From contig NZ_JALEGV010000032.1 in the NCBI RefSeq assembly GCF_022763245.1, positions 1 to 64,000 on the forward strand: 64,000 nt of DNA. The letters are read 5' to 3'. Source of the stretch: Oricola sp. Its GTDB lineage: Bacteria; Pseudomonadota; Alphaproteobacteria; Rhizobiales; Rhizobiaceae. This document shows positions 16,701 through 25,442 of this stretch, in pieces. The translations under genes and the position numbers were made by a program. The notes under the pieces were generated by a model, which saw only the letters and a program-made list of their open reading frames with translations, searched no databases and was not told the origin of the DNA. How positions within the stretch are numbered: the stretch's first letter is position 1; every line of letters begins with the position of its first letter.

Positions 16701-17488
16701 GACCTGGTCTCCAGCGCTTCGATCATTTGCGTCGAGGTGCTAACAAAGCCGAAGCATTGCCGTACATTGTAAAGTGTTGCGTCCATGCAGAACCCCGGTG
16801 ACGTCGTCGCCGAGCAGTCCTCCAGCAGAATGGCGTCGTAGCCGAGGAACGAGGCGTCCTGCAGCGTGCAAAGGACGCACTGGTCGGCATTCACGCCAGC
16901 GAACAGGAGCGTCGTCAGGTTGAGGTTGCGCAGGATGCTGTCGAGTTCGGTGTCCTGGAACCCGGACATGCGGTATTTCGAAACGGCGATGTCGCCTTCT
17001 TCCGGCGCAAGCTCATCGACGATCTCGGCCGCCCAGCTGCCTTCCTCCAGTACATGCGCGCCGTTCTTCGGAAGCGGTTTGCCGATGCCCGTGGACCGGC
17101 CGTCCGGATCGTAGACGTGGAGCACCGAGGGCGGCAGGTTCATGCGGTCCGCCCGGTTTCCCCAGTTCAGCCAGATCACCGGCACATCCTGCGTCCGCAG
17201 GATCGGGAGCAGCCTAGTCAGGGGAGCGATCGGCGCGCGCGCGGGCGAGACATCGACGCCGATATGCGACAGCCAGCCGTCGACGTGGCAGAAGTCATTC
17301 TGCATGTCGATGACGACGATGCCGGTGCGCGCCAGATCGAATGTCAGGCTGCGGCCATTGTCGTTGACGGTGAGAGGATTGACCGGCCTGGAGGCACGGG
17401 TCATGTCGACCGCGTCCGCGCTCACCTTCCATGCGTTTCGCGGTGATGCGCCGAGCGGCAGGAGCGTATCCGACGAGCTTTCCGCCAT
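16697..17488 (-). CDS. Isochorismatase family cysteine hydrolase
   Basis: A 263-residue alpha/beta hydrolase of the isochorismatase/nicotinamidase type with the triad Asp (VVIDMQNDFC), Lys (AVSKYRMSGF) and Cys (NADQCVLCT). An N-terminal extension of about 50 residues precedes the fold. The substrate is probably a small amide or ureide; I cannot name it. GGGAGCC sits before the ATG at 17488, which starts 1 nt after the cupin stop. It differs in motif detail from the biuret hydrolase at 60047, so it is not a simple duplicate. Confidence 0.88.
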   Translation of the reverse strand: MAESSSDTLLPLGASPRNAWKVSADAVDMTRASRPVNPLTVNDNGRSLTFDLARTGIVVIDMQNDFCHVDGWLSHIGVDVSPARAPIAPLTRLLPILRTQDVPVIWLNWGNRADRMNLPPSVLHVYDPDGRSTGIGKPLPKNGAHVLEEGSWAAEIVDELAPEEGDIAVSKYRMSGFQDTELDSILRNLNLTTLLFAGVNADQCVLCTLQDASFLGYDAILLEDCSATTSPGFCMDATLYNVRQCFGFVSTSTQMIEALETRS

Positions 17489-17489
17489 C

Positions 17490-17915
17490 TCAGGCTCCCA
17501 GCAAGACGCGCTTGTCTTCGTCATCGAGCTCGACCCGGTGGCCCGAACGGATGAGTTCGGAGAAGTCCTGGTTGGGCGTCATGACCGTCAGCGTGTAGAG
17601 CTTGCCTTCGCCCGTGTTCTCGATGATGTGAACCGAGCCGGGCTCCAGCAGGAGCGCGTCGCCCTTCCCGATCTTCAGCGACTCTCCGTCCGAGGACGCG
17701 ACGCCTTCGCCGTGGATCACGTAGAAGAACTCGTGTGCATGGGAGTGGCTGTTGGGCGGGGTCGCGCCGCCCTTGGTGAATATTTCGACGATGTAGATGT
17801 TTTCGGTCGGGGAATTCGCCGGGTCGAATAGGATCGCGAAATAGTTCGTGTCATCGGGAGATATCTTCCAGACCTCCGCCTTGCCGACCTGTTCGAACGT
17901 GAAGGATTTCTGCAT
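17490..17915 (-). CDS. Cupin domain-containing protein
   Basis: A 141-residue single-domain cupin with both conserved motifs: the histidine cluster in NSHSHAHEFFYVIHGEG and the second motif in LLLEPGSVHIIENTGEG. It could be a small metal-dependent enzyme or a binding protein of the pathway encoded downstream; the sequence does not say which. It is the first gene of the minus-strand amidase operon and is divergent from the LysR gene at 18018, with a palindromic LysR-type box in between. Confidence 0.85.
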   Translation of the reverse strand: MQKSFTFEQVGKAEVWKISPDDTNYFAILFDPANSPTENIYIVEIFTKGGATPPNSHSHAHEFFYVIHGEGVASSDGESLKIGKGDALLLEPGSVHIIENTGEGKLYTLTVMTPNQDFSELIRSGHRVELDDEDKRVLLGA

Positions 17916-17970
17916 GTCCTATCCTTTTCTCAAAATGCGGTTTGTCTGGATGGGGTTTGGTATGCGTGCT

Positions 17971-17987
17971 AATTTCGGCGCCAAATT
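17971..17987. promoter_or_regulatory. Candidate LysR-type box between cupin and LysR genes
   Basis: AATTT and AAATT arms flank CGGCGCC in the 102-bp divergent gap, matching the T-N11-A dyad form bound by LysR regulators. Its position between the divergent cupin operon and the LysR gene at 18018 fits autoregulation plus control of the amide-hydrolase operon. Confidence 0.5.
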
Positions 17988-18017
17988 TCCTGATTTCGGT
18001 ACTGAAAAGGCAACGCC

Positions 18018-18941
18018 ATGCCCATGCACGCAAGAATTCTGACCTATGTCGACGAGGTCGCGCGGCAGGGCTCCATTCGTGCGGCGGCCGACAAGCTGAA
18101 CGTCGCTGCGTCGGCGATTTCGCGGCAGATCAAGTCCCTGGAAGACGAGATCGGGTCGCCGATCTTCAACCGCCAGCCGCGTTCCGTTTCGCTGACGGCA
18201 GCCGGCGAAATCCTTCTGGTCCACATTCGCGAGACGCTGCGCGAGATGAACCGCACCTACGCGCTGATCGAGGATCTCAAGGGGCTTCGCCGCGGCGAGG
18301 TGGCGGTGGCGCTGATGAGCGGCCTTTCGGGCAACATCGTGCCGCGGGTGGCGATGCAGTTTCGCAACGCGAACCCGAAGGTGCTGGTGCGGCTGCAATT
18401 GATGACGACGCCCGACGAGATGATCGCGGCCGTCGCGGAGGGGGAGGTCGATCTCGCAATCGGCTTCGATTTTCCGTCCCGCGCCAACGTTCGCCAACTG
18501 GCCGTCGCGGTCGCGCCGCTCGGCCTCGTCGTCTCCACCTCGCATCCCTTCGCGGGCCGGTCGAGCGTCCGTCTGAGCGAGTGTTTCGACTATACATTCG
18601 TCGTCCCGGATTCGACGACTGTCATCCGTCCGCATCTGGAGCAGATCTTGGCTCAGTCGGGCAAGGGGCCTTCCAACTTCATCGAGACCAACTCGATCGA
18701 GGTAATGCGCCATGTCGTGATGATGAGCGACAGCGTGACCTTCCTGACGCCGTTCGACATCGAGACGGAGGCTGCGGCCGGCAAGCTGTCCTTTGTTCCC
18801 GTCCAGGACCTGGCGCGGGAAACCCAGCGGCTGGTCCTGCTCGGCCCGGAACGCAACCCGACGGCTCTCGGCAGCGTGCTCGCCGAGTATTTCAAGGCCG
18901 CGATGAACCGGGGAAATGCGCATGGCGGTCATCTCGAATAG
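18018..18941 (+). CDS. LysR family transcriptional regulator
   Basis: A 307-residue LTTR. The N-terminal winged helix-turn-helix reads GSIRAAADKLNVAASAISRQIKSLE, followed by the substrate-binding domain with the usual PLGLVVSTSHPF hinge region. It is divergent from the cupin-amidase operon, which it probably controls. Its last codons overlap the end of the convergent ABC permease gene by 13 nt. An ATG six bases downstream is an alternative start. Confidence 0.92.
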   Translation: MPMHARILTYVDEVARQGSIRAAADKLNVAASAISRQIKSLEDEIGSPIFNRQPRSVSLTAAGEILLVHIRETLREMNRTYALIEDLKGLRRGEVAVALMSGLSGNIVPRVAMQFRNANPKVLVRLQLMTTPDEMIAAVAEGEVDLAIGFDFPSRANVRQLAVAVAPLGLVVSTSHPFAGRSSVRLSECFDYTFVVPDSTTVIRPHLEQILAQSGKGPSNFIETNSIEVMRHVVMMSDSVTFLTPFDIETEAAAGKLSFVPVQDLARETQRLVLLGPERNPTALGSVLAEYFKAAMNRGNAHGGHLE

Positions 18942-20617
18942 AGCCTGTCGAGCCGCACGAAGCGTCCGAGAAGGGCGAGCGCGACGGTCGTGATGACGAT
19001 GAGGATCGCCGAGATCGAGTGGGCGGTCGGTTCGAGCGCGAAGGTTGCCTCCGAATAGATGCGGACCGGCAGCGTGGTCAGCCGGGCGGTGGTCAGGAAG
19101 GCGGTGACGGTCACTTCCCCGAAGCTCATCAGGAAGCCGACGAGCCCGGCGGCGAACAGGCCGGGCATCAGGCCCGGAAGCGTCACGCTCGTGAAACGGC
19201 GGACATGCGACGCGCCGAGGCTGGCCGCAGCCTCCTCCAGCGCATAGTCGAGCGAGAGCACCGAGGTGGTCAGGAGCGTGATCACGAAGGGCAGGATCAC
19301 CACGACGTGGATCGCCACCAGCCCCATGAAGGGCGGGATCATGATGTAGATCTGCAGGAGCTTCAGCATGCCCACGGCGATCGCGATGCCGGGAAGCGAC
19401 AGTGGCAGCATCCAGAAGGCGAGCAACGCCGTCCGGCCCCTGAACGGGTAGCGTGCGAGGGCGAAGGCCGCCGGCAGTGCCAGCAGGATCGCCGCCACGA
19501 CCGAGACGAGGGCCAGTTGCACCGAGATGATGAAGTTCTGCGTGTAGTCTCCGTCAACGAGCACGCGGCGGTACCATTCGAGCGTGAAGCCCTTGAAGCC
19601 GGCGGCGGTTGCCAAGGGAACGTCGTTGAAGCTCTGGATCATCACCAGCGCAAGCGGAAGGATGAGCAATCCGATCGCAACCGCGAGCAGGAGGCGGCTG
19701 ACCAGCGGGCCGAGCTTCTCGACCAGCATGGCGACGAGCGGCGGGATGGTCCATGGCGTCGACGGCTTGCCCTGGCGCCACAGCATCAACCGGTTCAGCA
19801 GAACGGTGGTGAGCGCGATGAAGGCGAGGCCGACGGCGGTCATGACGAGGGACAGGGCGGCGGCCATGGTCGCGTTGAGGTTGGAGATCGCCTCGTTCAT
19901 GACGAGCATGCCGATCGTCCAGACCTTCTTGCCGCCGAGCAGCGTCGCCGAGACATAGGAGGTGGTGGTCATCAGGAAGACGACGATGATGCCGGAGCGC
20001 AGGCCGGGCAGCGACAGCGGCAGATCGACGGTCAGGAACCGGATCGCGGGCGAGGCTCCGAGGCTTTCGGCGGCTTCGTGAATGCGTGGCGAGGTGTTCT
20101 GCAGGTTGTCGTAGAGCGCGAGCACCATGAAGGGCATGAAGACCTGCGCGAGCGCGACGACGACGGCGCCATGGGTGAACAGCATGTGTTCGAAGGGCCC
20201 GATCCCCAGCCAGCCCGCGGCCGTGTTCAACAGGCCTTTCGGCGCGAGCAGCAGGATGATGCCGAGCGACCGCACCACGACATTGGTCAGGAGCGGGATG
20301 AGAATGACGGCGAACGACAGGGCGCGCCACTTCGACGGCATCCGGGCGAGCCAATGGGCCAGCGGATAGCCGAGAACCGCCGAAACGATGGTGACCGCGA
20401 GGCCAAGCCCCACCGTTTCGGCAATGATGGAAAGATAGAACGGATCGGACAGGATCTTTGCGAACTGCACCAGCGACGGCTTCTGGAACACCGGGCCGAA
20501 GGGGCTCGGGAATTCATGCAGCGACAGCAGGAGAACAACGCCCATGGGTGCCGCGAATGCAAGCAGAAGCCACGCCGTTACAGGCAGCGACAGAGCCGGT
20601 CCGATCCAGCGCTTCAT
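18929..20617 (-). CDS. ABC transporter permease, two permease domains fused in one chain
   Basis: A 562-residue membrane protein made of two consecutive binding-protein-dependent permease domains (about 1-280 and 300-562), each with six hydrophobic helices and an EAA loop: IHEAAESLGASPAIRF and LEEAAASLGASHVRRF. The pair corresponds to PotB plus PotC, so one polypeptide replaces the usual heterodimer, as in iron and thiamine importers. The start overlaps the binding-protein stop by ATGA with GGGAGA upstream. The partner ATPase is encoded at 21693. Likely ligand class: polyamine, opine or another small organic amine. Confidence 0.9.
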   Translation of the reverse strand: MKRWIGPALSLPVTAWLLLAFAAPMGVVLLLSLHEFPSPFGPVFQKPSLVQFAKILSDPFYLSIIAETVGLGLAVTIVSAVLGYPLAHWLARMPSKWRALSFAVILIPLLTNVVVRSLGIILLLAPKGLLNTAAGWLGIGPFEHMLFTHGAVVVALAQVFMPFMVLALYDNLQNTSPRIHEAAESLGASPAIRFLTVDLPLSLPGLRSGIIVVFLMTTTSYVSATLLGGKKVWTIGMLVMNEAISNLNATMAAALSLVMTAVGLAFIALTTVLLNRLMLWRQGKPSTPWTIPPLVAMLVEKLGPLVSRLLLAVAIGLLILPLALVMIQSFNDVPLATAAGFKGFTLEWYRRVLVDGDYTQNFIISVQLALVSVVAAILLALPAAFALARYPFRGRTALLAFWMLPLSLPGIAIAVGMLKLLQIYIMIPPFMGLVAIHVVVILPFVITLLTTSVLSLDYALEEAAASLGASHVRRFTSVTLPGLMPGLFAAGLVGFLMSFGEVTVTAFLTTARLTTLPVRIYSEATFALEPTAHSISAILIVITTVALALLGRFVRLDRLYSR

Positions 20618-21654
20618 CCGGCGATCTCCCGGTCGAACTTCGCCTGCCACTCGGAGCGATGCGCGTTGATGTAATCCCAGTCGAAGTCCACGAGGCTGCT
20701 GACGTCGCCGCCGGTGATGACCTTGCCCTGGAGTTCCGGCGGGATTTCGACATTGTCGACCGTCGGCGAGTAGTAGATCTCCTTGGCGTAGGCGAGCATG
20801 GTCTCTTCCTCGAGGTGGAGGTTGATCCACTCTTCGGCGAGAACCTGGTTCTTGGTGCCTTCGGTGATGCAGGCGACGTTCATCGTCACGGCCTGGCCTT
20901 CAACGGGGCTGGCGATCTCGCAATCGGGGTTGCGGCTTTCCGCATACATGCGCGTGAACGAGGCGAACTCGACGGAGAGGTCGGCGATGTTCTGGTCGAG
21001 CATGTCGAAGAGCTGCGCCTGGCTCGACTGGATGCCGGCGAAGGGCTTCAGTTCCTTGACCTTTTCGACGATCGCGTCGAAATCCTCCATCGGGATGTCC
21101 CACGCCTTCGCGGTCATCATCAGGGCCGAGATGCCTTCGGCGCCCAGACCGTCCGGCCATGCGATGCGACCCTGCCATTCCGGGTTCCACATGTCCTTCC
21201 ACGAGGTGATCGGCTTGGACGCGGCGGTCTTGTCGTAGACGATCGTGCAGGGGTTGAAGGCGACGCCGTAGCCGCCCTTGCGGGCCAGCGGATAGAGGTG
21301 TTCGAAGTTCGGCACGCGCTCGGTCGGGGCCTGGGTCACGCCGTCGGCGACCGCCTGGCGGCTTTCGTAGATGTTCAGGTAGAGGACGTCGAAGCTCGGG
21401 CGACCGCGCTCGGCATAGGCGCGGGCGCGACGGTCGCCGGTGCCGCCGAGAACGTAGGAGACCTTGCAGCCATACTTGTCGACCAGCTTGGGCTCGATGA
21501 ACGCCTTGACGATCTTCTCCTGGGCGCCGCCCCAGATGCCGACGACCAGTTCGTCGCCGGGCTTGGGCTGGGCGTAGGCCGGACGGATGATGGAGGCCGG
21601 AGCGGCAAGCCCCGCGGCCATCATGCCGGCAAATTGTCTGCGGTTCACTTTCAT
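20614..21654 (-). CDS. ABC transporter substrate-binding protein, PotD/spermidine-putrescine-like
   Basis: A 346-residue extracellular solute-binding protein. The N-terminus MKVNRRQFAGMMAA with a following hydrophobic stretch looks like a Tat signal, ending near RPAYA. The mature part begins with ELVVGIWGGAQEKIVKAF, the standard opening of this cluster. GAGGAGACC precedes the ATG at 21654. It is the second gene of the ATPase, binding protein, fused permease set. Adjacent creatininase and CocE hydrolase genes suggest a nitrogenous or ester/amide ligand; the exact ligand cannot be read from sequence. Confidence 0.9.
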   Translation of the reverse strand: MKVNRRQFAGMMAAGLAAPASIIRPAYAQPKPGDELVVGIWGGAQEKIVKAFIEPKLVDKYGCKVSYVLGGTGDRRARAYAERGRPSFDVLYLNIYESRQAVADGVTQAPTERVPNFEHLYPLARKGGYGVAFNPCTIVYDKTAASKPITSWKDMWNPEWQGRIAWPDGLGAEGISALMMTAKAWDIPMEDFDAIVEKVKELKPFAGIQSSQAQLFDMLDQNIADLSVEFASFTRMYAESRNPDCEIASPVEGQAVTMNVACITEGTKNQVLAEEWINLHLEEETMLAYAKEIYYSPTVDNVEIPPELQGKVITGGDVSSLVDFDWDYINAHRSEWQAKFDREIAG

Positions 21655-21692
21655 GGGAGGTCTCCTCTGTTGGTTGGGAGGTTGGGAGGGCT

Positions 21693-22721
21693 TCAGATGA
21701 ACGTCACCGCCCCGGGCAGGGCTTCGACACGGGTGACTGCGCCGACGACGGGTGTCGGCATGTCGGAGGGGATGATCAGCCGCACGGGGCCGCTCGCCGA
21801 TGCGAGATCGATCTCGAAGGTCTCCCCGAGATAGTTGACCGAGCTGATCGTGCCCGAGAGGCTCAAGGGGCCTGACGGATTGTCGCTCGGACGCAGCCGC
21901 GAGGCGCGCAGCACCATCAGGGTGGCGCTGTCCGGCGCGCCGCTGCAACTGACGCCCTTGGATTGGAAGACACCGCCCTCGACGTCGCCGGATAGCACCG
22001 TCCGGGCGCCCAGAAACCGTGCCGTGAAGGCGGTTTTCGGCGCGTCGCACAGCATGGTCGGCGTCCCGAGCTCGCTGATCACGCCGCCGCTCATGACCGC
22101 GATGCGATCCGACATGGACAGTGCTTCCTGCTGGTCGTGCGTGACGAAGATCGTCGTGATGCCGAGCCGCTGCTGGAGCGTGCGGATTTCGTCGCGCATC
22201 TCGGAACGCAGGTTCGCGTCGAGGTTGGACAGGGGTTCGTCGAGCAGCAACACCTCGGGTTCGATCACCAGCGCACGCGCCAGCGCAACGCGTTGCTGCT
22301 GACCGCCCGAGAGGTTGCCGGGCAGCCGTTCCGCGAAGGGCGCGAGGCCCACCGTTTCGAGAGCCGCCTTGGCCCGCTCAAGCCGCTCGGCGGCCGGAAC
22401 GTGACGCATGCGCAGTCCGTAGGCGACGTTTTCGAGCGCCGACAGGTGCGGAAAGAGGGCGTAGGACTGGAACACCACGCCGATGTTGCGCTTGTGCGGC
22501 GGACGGTTGGTGATGTCCTTGCCGTTGATCGTGATGTGGCCCGAGGCCGGCGGCACGAAGCCGGCGATCATGCGCAGGGTCGTCGTCTTGCCGCAGCCGG
22601 AGGGGCCGAGGAGGGAGAGCAGTTCGCCCTTGTCGATCTCCAGCGTGATCTTGTCGACCGCGACAGTCTCGCCATACATCGCGGTGACCGCGTCGAGAAT
22701 GAGATAGCCGCGTTCACGCAT
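21693..22721 (-). CDS. ABC transporter ATP-binding protein, PotA/FbpC-like
   Basis: A 342-residue ATPase with Walker A GPSGCGKTT, signature LSGGQQQRVALARAL, Walker B VLLLDEPLSNLD, H-loop IFVTHDQQEA, and a C-terminal TOBE domain from about residue 260. It energises the fused permease encoded at 18929. Its start overlaps the CocE-like hydrolase stop by 8 nt, which ties the importer to the two hydrolase genes in one operon. Confidence 0.94.
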   Translation of the reverse strand: MRERGYLILDAVTAMYGETVAVDKITLEIDKGELLSLLGPSGCGKTTTLRMIAGFVPPASGHITINGKDITNRPPHKRNIGVVFQSYALFPHLSALENVAYGLRMRHVPAAERLERAKAALETVGLAPFAERLPGNLSGGQQQRVALARALVIEPEVLLLDEPLSNLDANLRSEMRDEIRTLQQRLGITTIFVTHDQQEALSMSDRIAVMSGGVISELGTPTMLCDAPKTAFTARFLGARTVLSGDVEGGVFQSKGVSCSGAPDSATLMVLRASRLRPSDNPSGPLSLSGTISSVNYLGETFEIDLASASGPVRLIIPSDMPTPVVGAVTRVEALPGAVTFI

Positions 22722-24336
22722 CGGATTGGCCCAGGTCTTTCATCGGCAGAAGAAACTCGCTTGCTTGGTGGCAAAGGGTGACGGTGGCCGCGCGCACGCC
22801 CGGTTCGGGCAGGTCCAGCGCGGGATAGGGCAGGAATTGCGGGCAGGGGGCGACCTGGATCGCCAGGCGCAGCGCCTCGCCGGGCTTCAGGGTCCGGCAG
22901 AGACCCTCGAATGTCAGCCGGCAGCGGCCCGCCTCGACCGGCGCGACCGTGGTCGCCAGCGCGATCGACGCGCCTTCGGCGGTGACCAGTGCCAGTGTCG
23001 CGCCGAGGGCGGTGACGTTTCCGTCGATGCCTACCGAGAGCTTCGCCTCCGCCTGTCCGATCAGCGTCTGGGCGCAGGCGAAAGGGTCGGTGGTGTAACA
23101 GGCGACATCGGCCCGGTCGTCATGCGCGCCGGTGTCCACGGGGCCGGGCGGGGTGCCCACCACGCCGCCGACAAGGGGAGCGGGCTTCAGCGGATCGTGC
23201 ACGATCACGTCGAAGCCTTCTTCGAATTCCGCGTCGAAGGGTTCGCAAAGGCGGCCGTCGCTGAGAAGCGTCGCTGCCAGTCCGTCGGACGACAATGCGA
23301 AGTGCCGGCTGGCCGGGCCGCGCAGATCGGCGAGCGGGACTTCGCGCCAGTCGTCGGTGCCGGCGTCGTAGGCCCGCAGTGGGGCCGGCATCTCGCCGAG
23401 GCCCTTGAGATAATGATCGAAGAAGGCGAGTTGCGCGCGGTCGACGGAGAATTCGGCGCCGGCTTCGAGCCGGGCAGCACCGGACGAGCGGTTCCATCCG
23501 ATATGGCCCCAGGGGGCGAGGATCAGGTGGGTCGTCTCCGGCGAGACGGCGCGGAAGGCGGTATCCGCGGCAAGGGTTCCTCTCAGGAACAGGTCCGCGG
23601 CACCGGCGGTCTGCAGCAAGGGGACCGGCGGCGGAGGGTTGAGCAGGCCGGACGGATTGGCAGCGACGTCGCCTCTCGCCCAGCTCGGGAGGTGCGACAG
23701 GTCGGGGCGGGCGGTCAGAAAGGTGAAATAGTCCGTCCAGTCCTTTCCCGGGGCAAGCTCGCGAAGCGCCTGCTTGTCGCCCAGCCTGTGCGCCTTCAGA
23801 CGCGCCATCTGGGCGGCCCATCCGCTGGCCATGGCGGTGCGGAAAAGACCACCCTCCGATGCCCAGTCGGCGACGGGGTTCCACGATGCCATCGCGACGG
23901 CCATGGCGTCCGGCTTGCCGCCGCCCGCGAGAGCCAGGAACTGTGTCGTGCCTTGATAGGAGAAGCCGTAGGTGCCGATCTTGCCGTTGGAACCCGGCAG
24001 GTTGCGTGCCCATTCCAGCGTTTGCGCACCGTCTTCTGCCTCGTTGGCCAGCGCTTCGAAATCGCCTTCGGAATCGCCCGCGCCCCGCACGTCCTGGATG
24101 ACGACGACATATCCGTGCGCCGCGTACCAGGAGGGGTGGGCCAGCGTTACCGTGGAGGCGATCTCCCGGCCGTAGGGCTGGCGCATGAGCAGGACCGGGA
24201 GGGTCTCTGCCGTGTCCGGTCGCCAGATCGTCGCAACGAGGCGCGTTCCGTCCGCAAGCTGCAGCTCGCCATGTTCGGGCGGCTTGACCGGCAGGCGGGC
24301 GCGGGCCTGTTTGCGCGATGCGACCACGTCAAGCAT
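22714..24336 (-). CDS. CocE/NonD family alpha/beta hydrolase
   Basis: A 540-residue serine hydrolase of the X-Pro dipeptidyl-peptidase/cocaine-esterase family. The nucleophile is Ser126 in GTYGFSYQGT; the acid and base are expected around the GAADLF and LAPWGHIGW segments. A C-terminal jelly-roll domain follows from about residue 330. No signal peptide is seen, so it acts in the cytoplasm on an imported acyl ester or amide. I chose ATG 24336, which overlaps the creatininase stop by 8 nt; a longer start would overlap that gene further. Confidence 0.86.
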   Translation of the reverse strand: MLDVVASRKQARARLPVKPPEHGELQLADGTRLVATIWRPDTAETLPVLLMRQPYGREIASTVTLAHPSWYAAHGYVVVIQDVRGAGDSEGDFEALANEAEDGAQTLEWARNLPGSNGKIGTYGFSYQGTTQFLALAGGGKPDAMAVAMASWNPVADWASEGGLFRTAMASGWAAQMARLKAHRLGDKQALRELAPGKDWTDYFTFLTARPDLSHLPSWARGDVAANPSGLLNPPPPVPLLQTAGAADLFLRGTLAADTAFRAVSPETTHLILAPWGHIGWNRSSGAARLEAGAEFSVDRAQLAFFDHYLKGLGEMPAPLRAYDAGTDDWREVPLADLRGPASRHFALSSDGLAATLLSDGRLCEPFDAEFEEGFDVIVHDPLKPAPLVGGVVGTPPGPVDTGAHDDRADVACYTTDPFACAQTLIGQAEAKLSVGIDGNVTALGATLALVTAEGASIALATTVAPVEAGRCRLTFEGLCRTLKPGEALRLAIQVAPCPQFLPYPALDLPEPGVRAATVTLCHQASEFLLPMKDLGQSDA

Positions 24337-25147
24337 CGTTGTACATGGTCTTGCCGGTGATCCGCTCCAGCGGGAAATCGGCGACCTCGCGCAACAGCGC
24401 GACGAAACGCGACGAAGCACGATCGAGCGCGACGGCTCCCCGTTCGGCGTCCGCCGCCGCGGCGTTTCCGCAGGCGCCGGAGGGCTGGATGTCCTGGGTC
24501 TGCCAGCCGTAGCCGATGCCGCCTTCCGGGGTCAGGATTTGGTTGTCGCGCTCCATCTGAACGGAGACGGGCACGAAATCGTCCGCATATTGCATGTCGA
24601 CGAGATCGGGGTGCAGCGCCAGCAGGGCCGACGTCTCGTATTCGCCGCCATGGATGCCGTGTTTCTTCTCATGGGCGTCGAACAGGTCCGACATGTCCGC
24701 GCCGCCGGTCGCCCAGGAACTGACCGCGAACATGCCGAGTTTCACGCGCAGTTCGCGGCAGACGATTTCCATCACCTGCGGCTGGCCGCCATGGGAATTG
24801 GCGAAGACGATCTTGCGGCAGCCGGCGCGATAGACGCTTTCGGCGATCTCGAACCAGACGCGCGCCAGGGTCTCGTAGCTGAGCGTCAGGGTTCCGGGAT
24901 AAGCGGTGTGTTCGACGGACTTGCCGACCGCCTGCATGGGCAGGATGAGGACGGGAAGGTCGTCCGGCAGCTTCTGCGCCACGCGCTCCATGATGCCGGC
25001 GTTGATGGCGCTGTCCACGCGCACCGGCAGGTGTGGTCCGTGCTGCTCGATGGCGGCGACGGGAAGCACCGCGACAACCTTGCTCATGTCGATTTCAGAA
25101 AAATCGCGGGTCGTCAGATCCCACCACCAGTTCGACTTCAGCTTCAC
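24329..25147 (-). CDS. Creatininase family protein
   Basis: A 272-residue amidohydrolase of the creatinine amidohydrolase/FAPy deformylase superfamily. Metal-binding motifs are present: EQHGPHLP (Glu34, His36), Asp45, NSHGGQ and HGGEYETS. True creatininases, formamide-hydrolysing relatives and mycofactocin-type proteins share these, so the substrate is open; cyclic amide or formamide opening is expected. The start is a GTG at 25147 with a strong AAGGAG seven bases upstream. It is the first gene of the hydrolase-ABC operon. Confidence 0.88.
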   Translation of the reverse strand: MKLKSNWWWDLTTRDFSEIDMSKVVAVLPVAAIEQHGPHLPVRVDSAINAGIMERVAQKLPDDLPVLILPMQAVGKSVEHTAYPGTLTLSYETLARVWFEIAESVYRAGCRKIVFANSHGGQPQVMEIVCRELRVKLGMFAVSSWATGGADMSDLFDAHEKKHGIHGGEYETSALLALHPDLVDMQYADDFVPVSVQMERDNQILTPEGGIGYGWQTQDIQPSGACGNAAAADAERGAVALDRASSRFVALLREVADFPLERITGKTMYNDA

Positions 25148-25442
25148 CGCAGCACTCCTTGCTCCACACCTCCCGAAGCGAGGATAGGCAGAAGTGGCGG
25201 TGCTTGAAAAACACCGATTTTAGTCTTTTCTGTTGCCTTTTCAGCAACGATCAACAGTTCGGCCGGAACGCTCCGGCAACGGGAAGCAGGATGTCCGCGG
25301 GTTCGATGATCGTTGAACGCACGCACGACGCCGACATCCCGACCAGCGACGGTCGGGACGTGTCAATTGTCAGCTGTGGAAGGTCGGTCTGCCGGCGGGC
25401 GCGGATGCGCGCGGCGCCGGAGTATCGCCGGGAACCGTAGCC
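25148..25442. other. Intergenic region upstream of the creatininase operon
   Basis: No gene is visible. On the minus strand it must hold the promoter of the creatininase-CocE-ABC operon and the end of the dienelactone hydrolase transcript. A dyad GTTGC (25232-25236) and GCAAC (25244-25248) with a 7-nt spacer has the T-N11-A form of a LysR site and lies about 85 bp upstream of the creatininase start. The rest is unremarkable GC-rich sequence. Confidence 0.4.

Noticed and set aside
17942-20674. A plus-strand open frame of about 910 codons covering the LysR gene and antisense to the fused ABC permease
   Set aside because: Composition (long runs of E, R, D, H, Q) is typical of antisense to membrane-protein codons; the genuine LysR and permease frames are clear.
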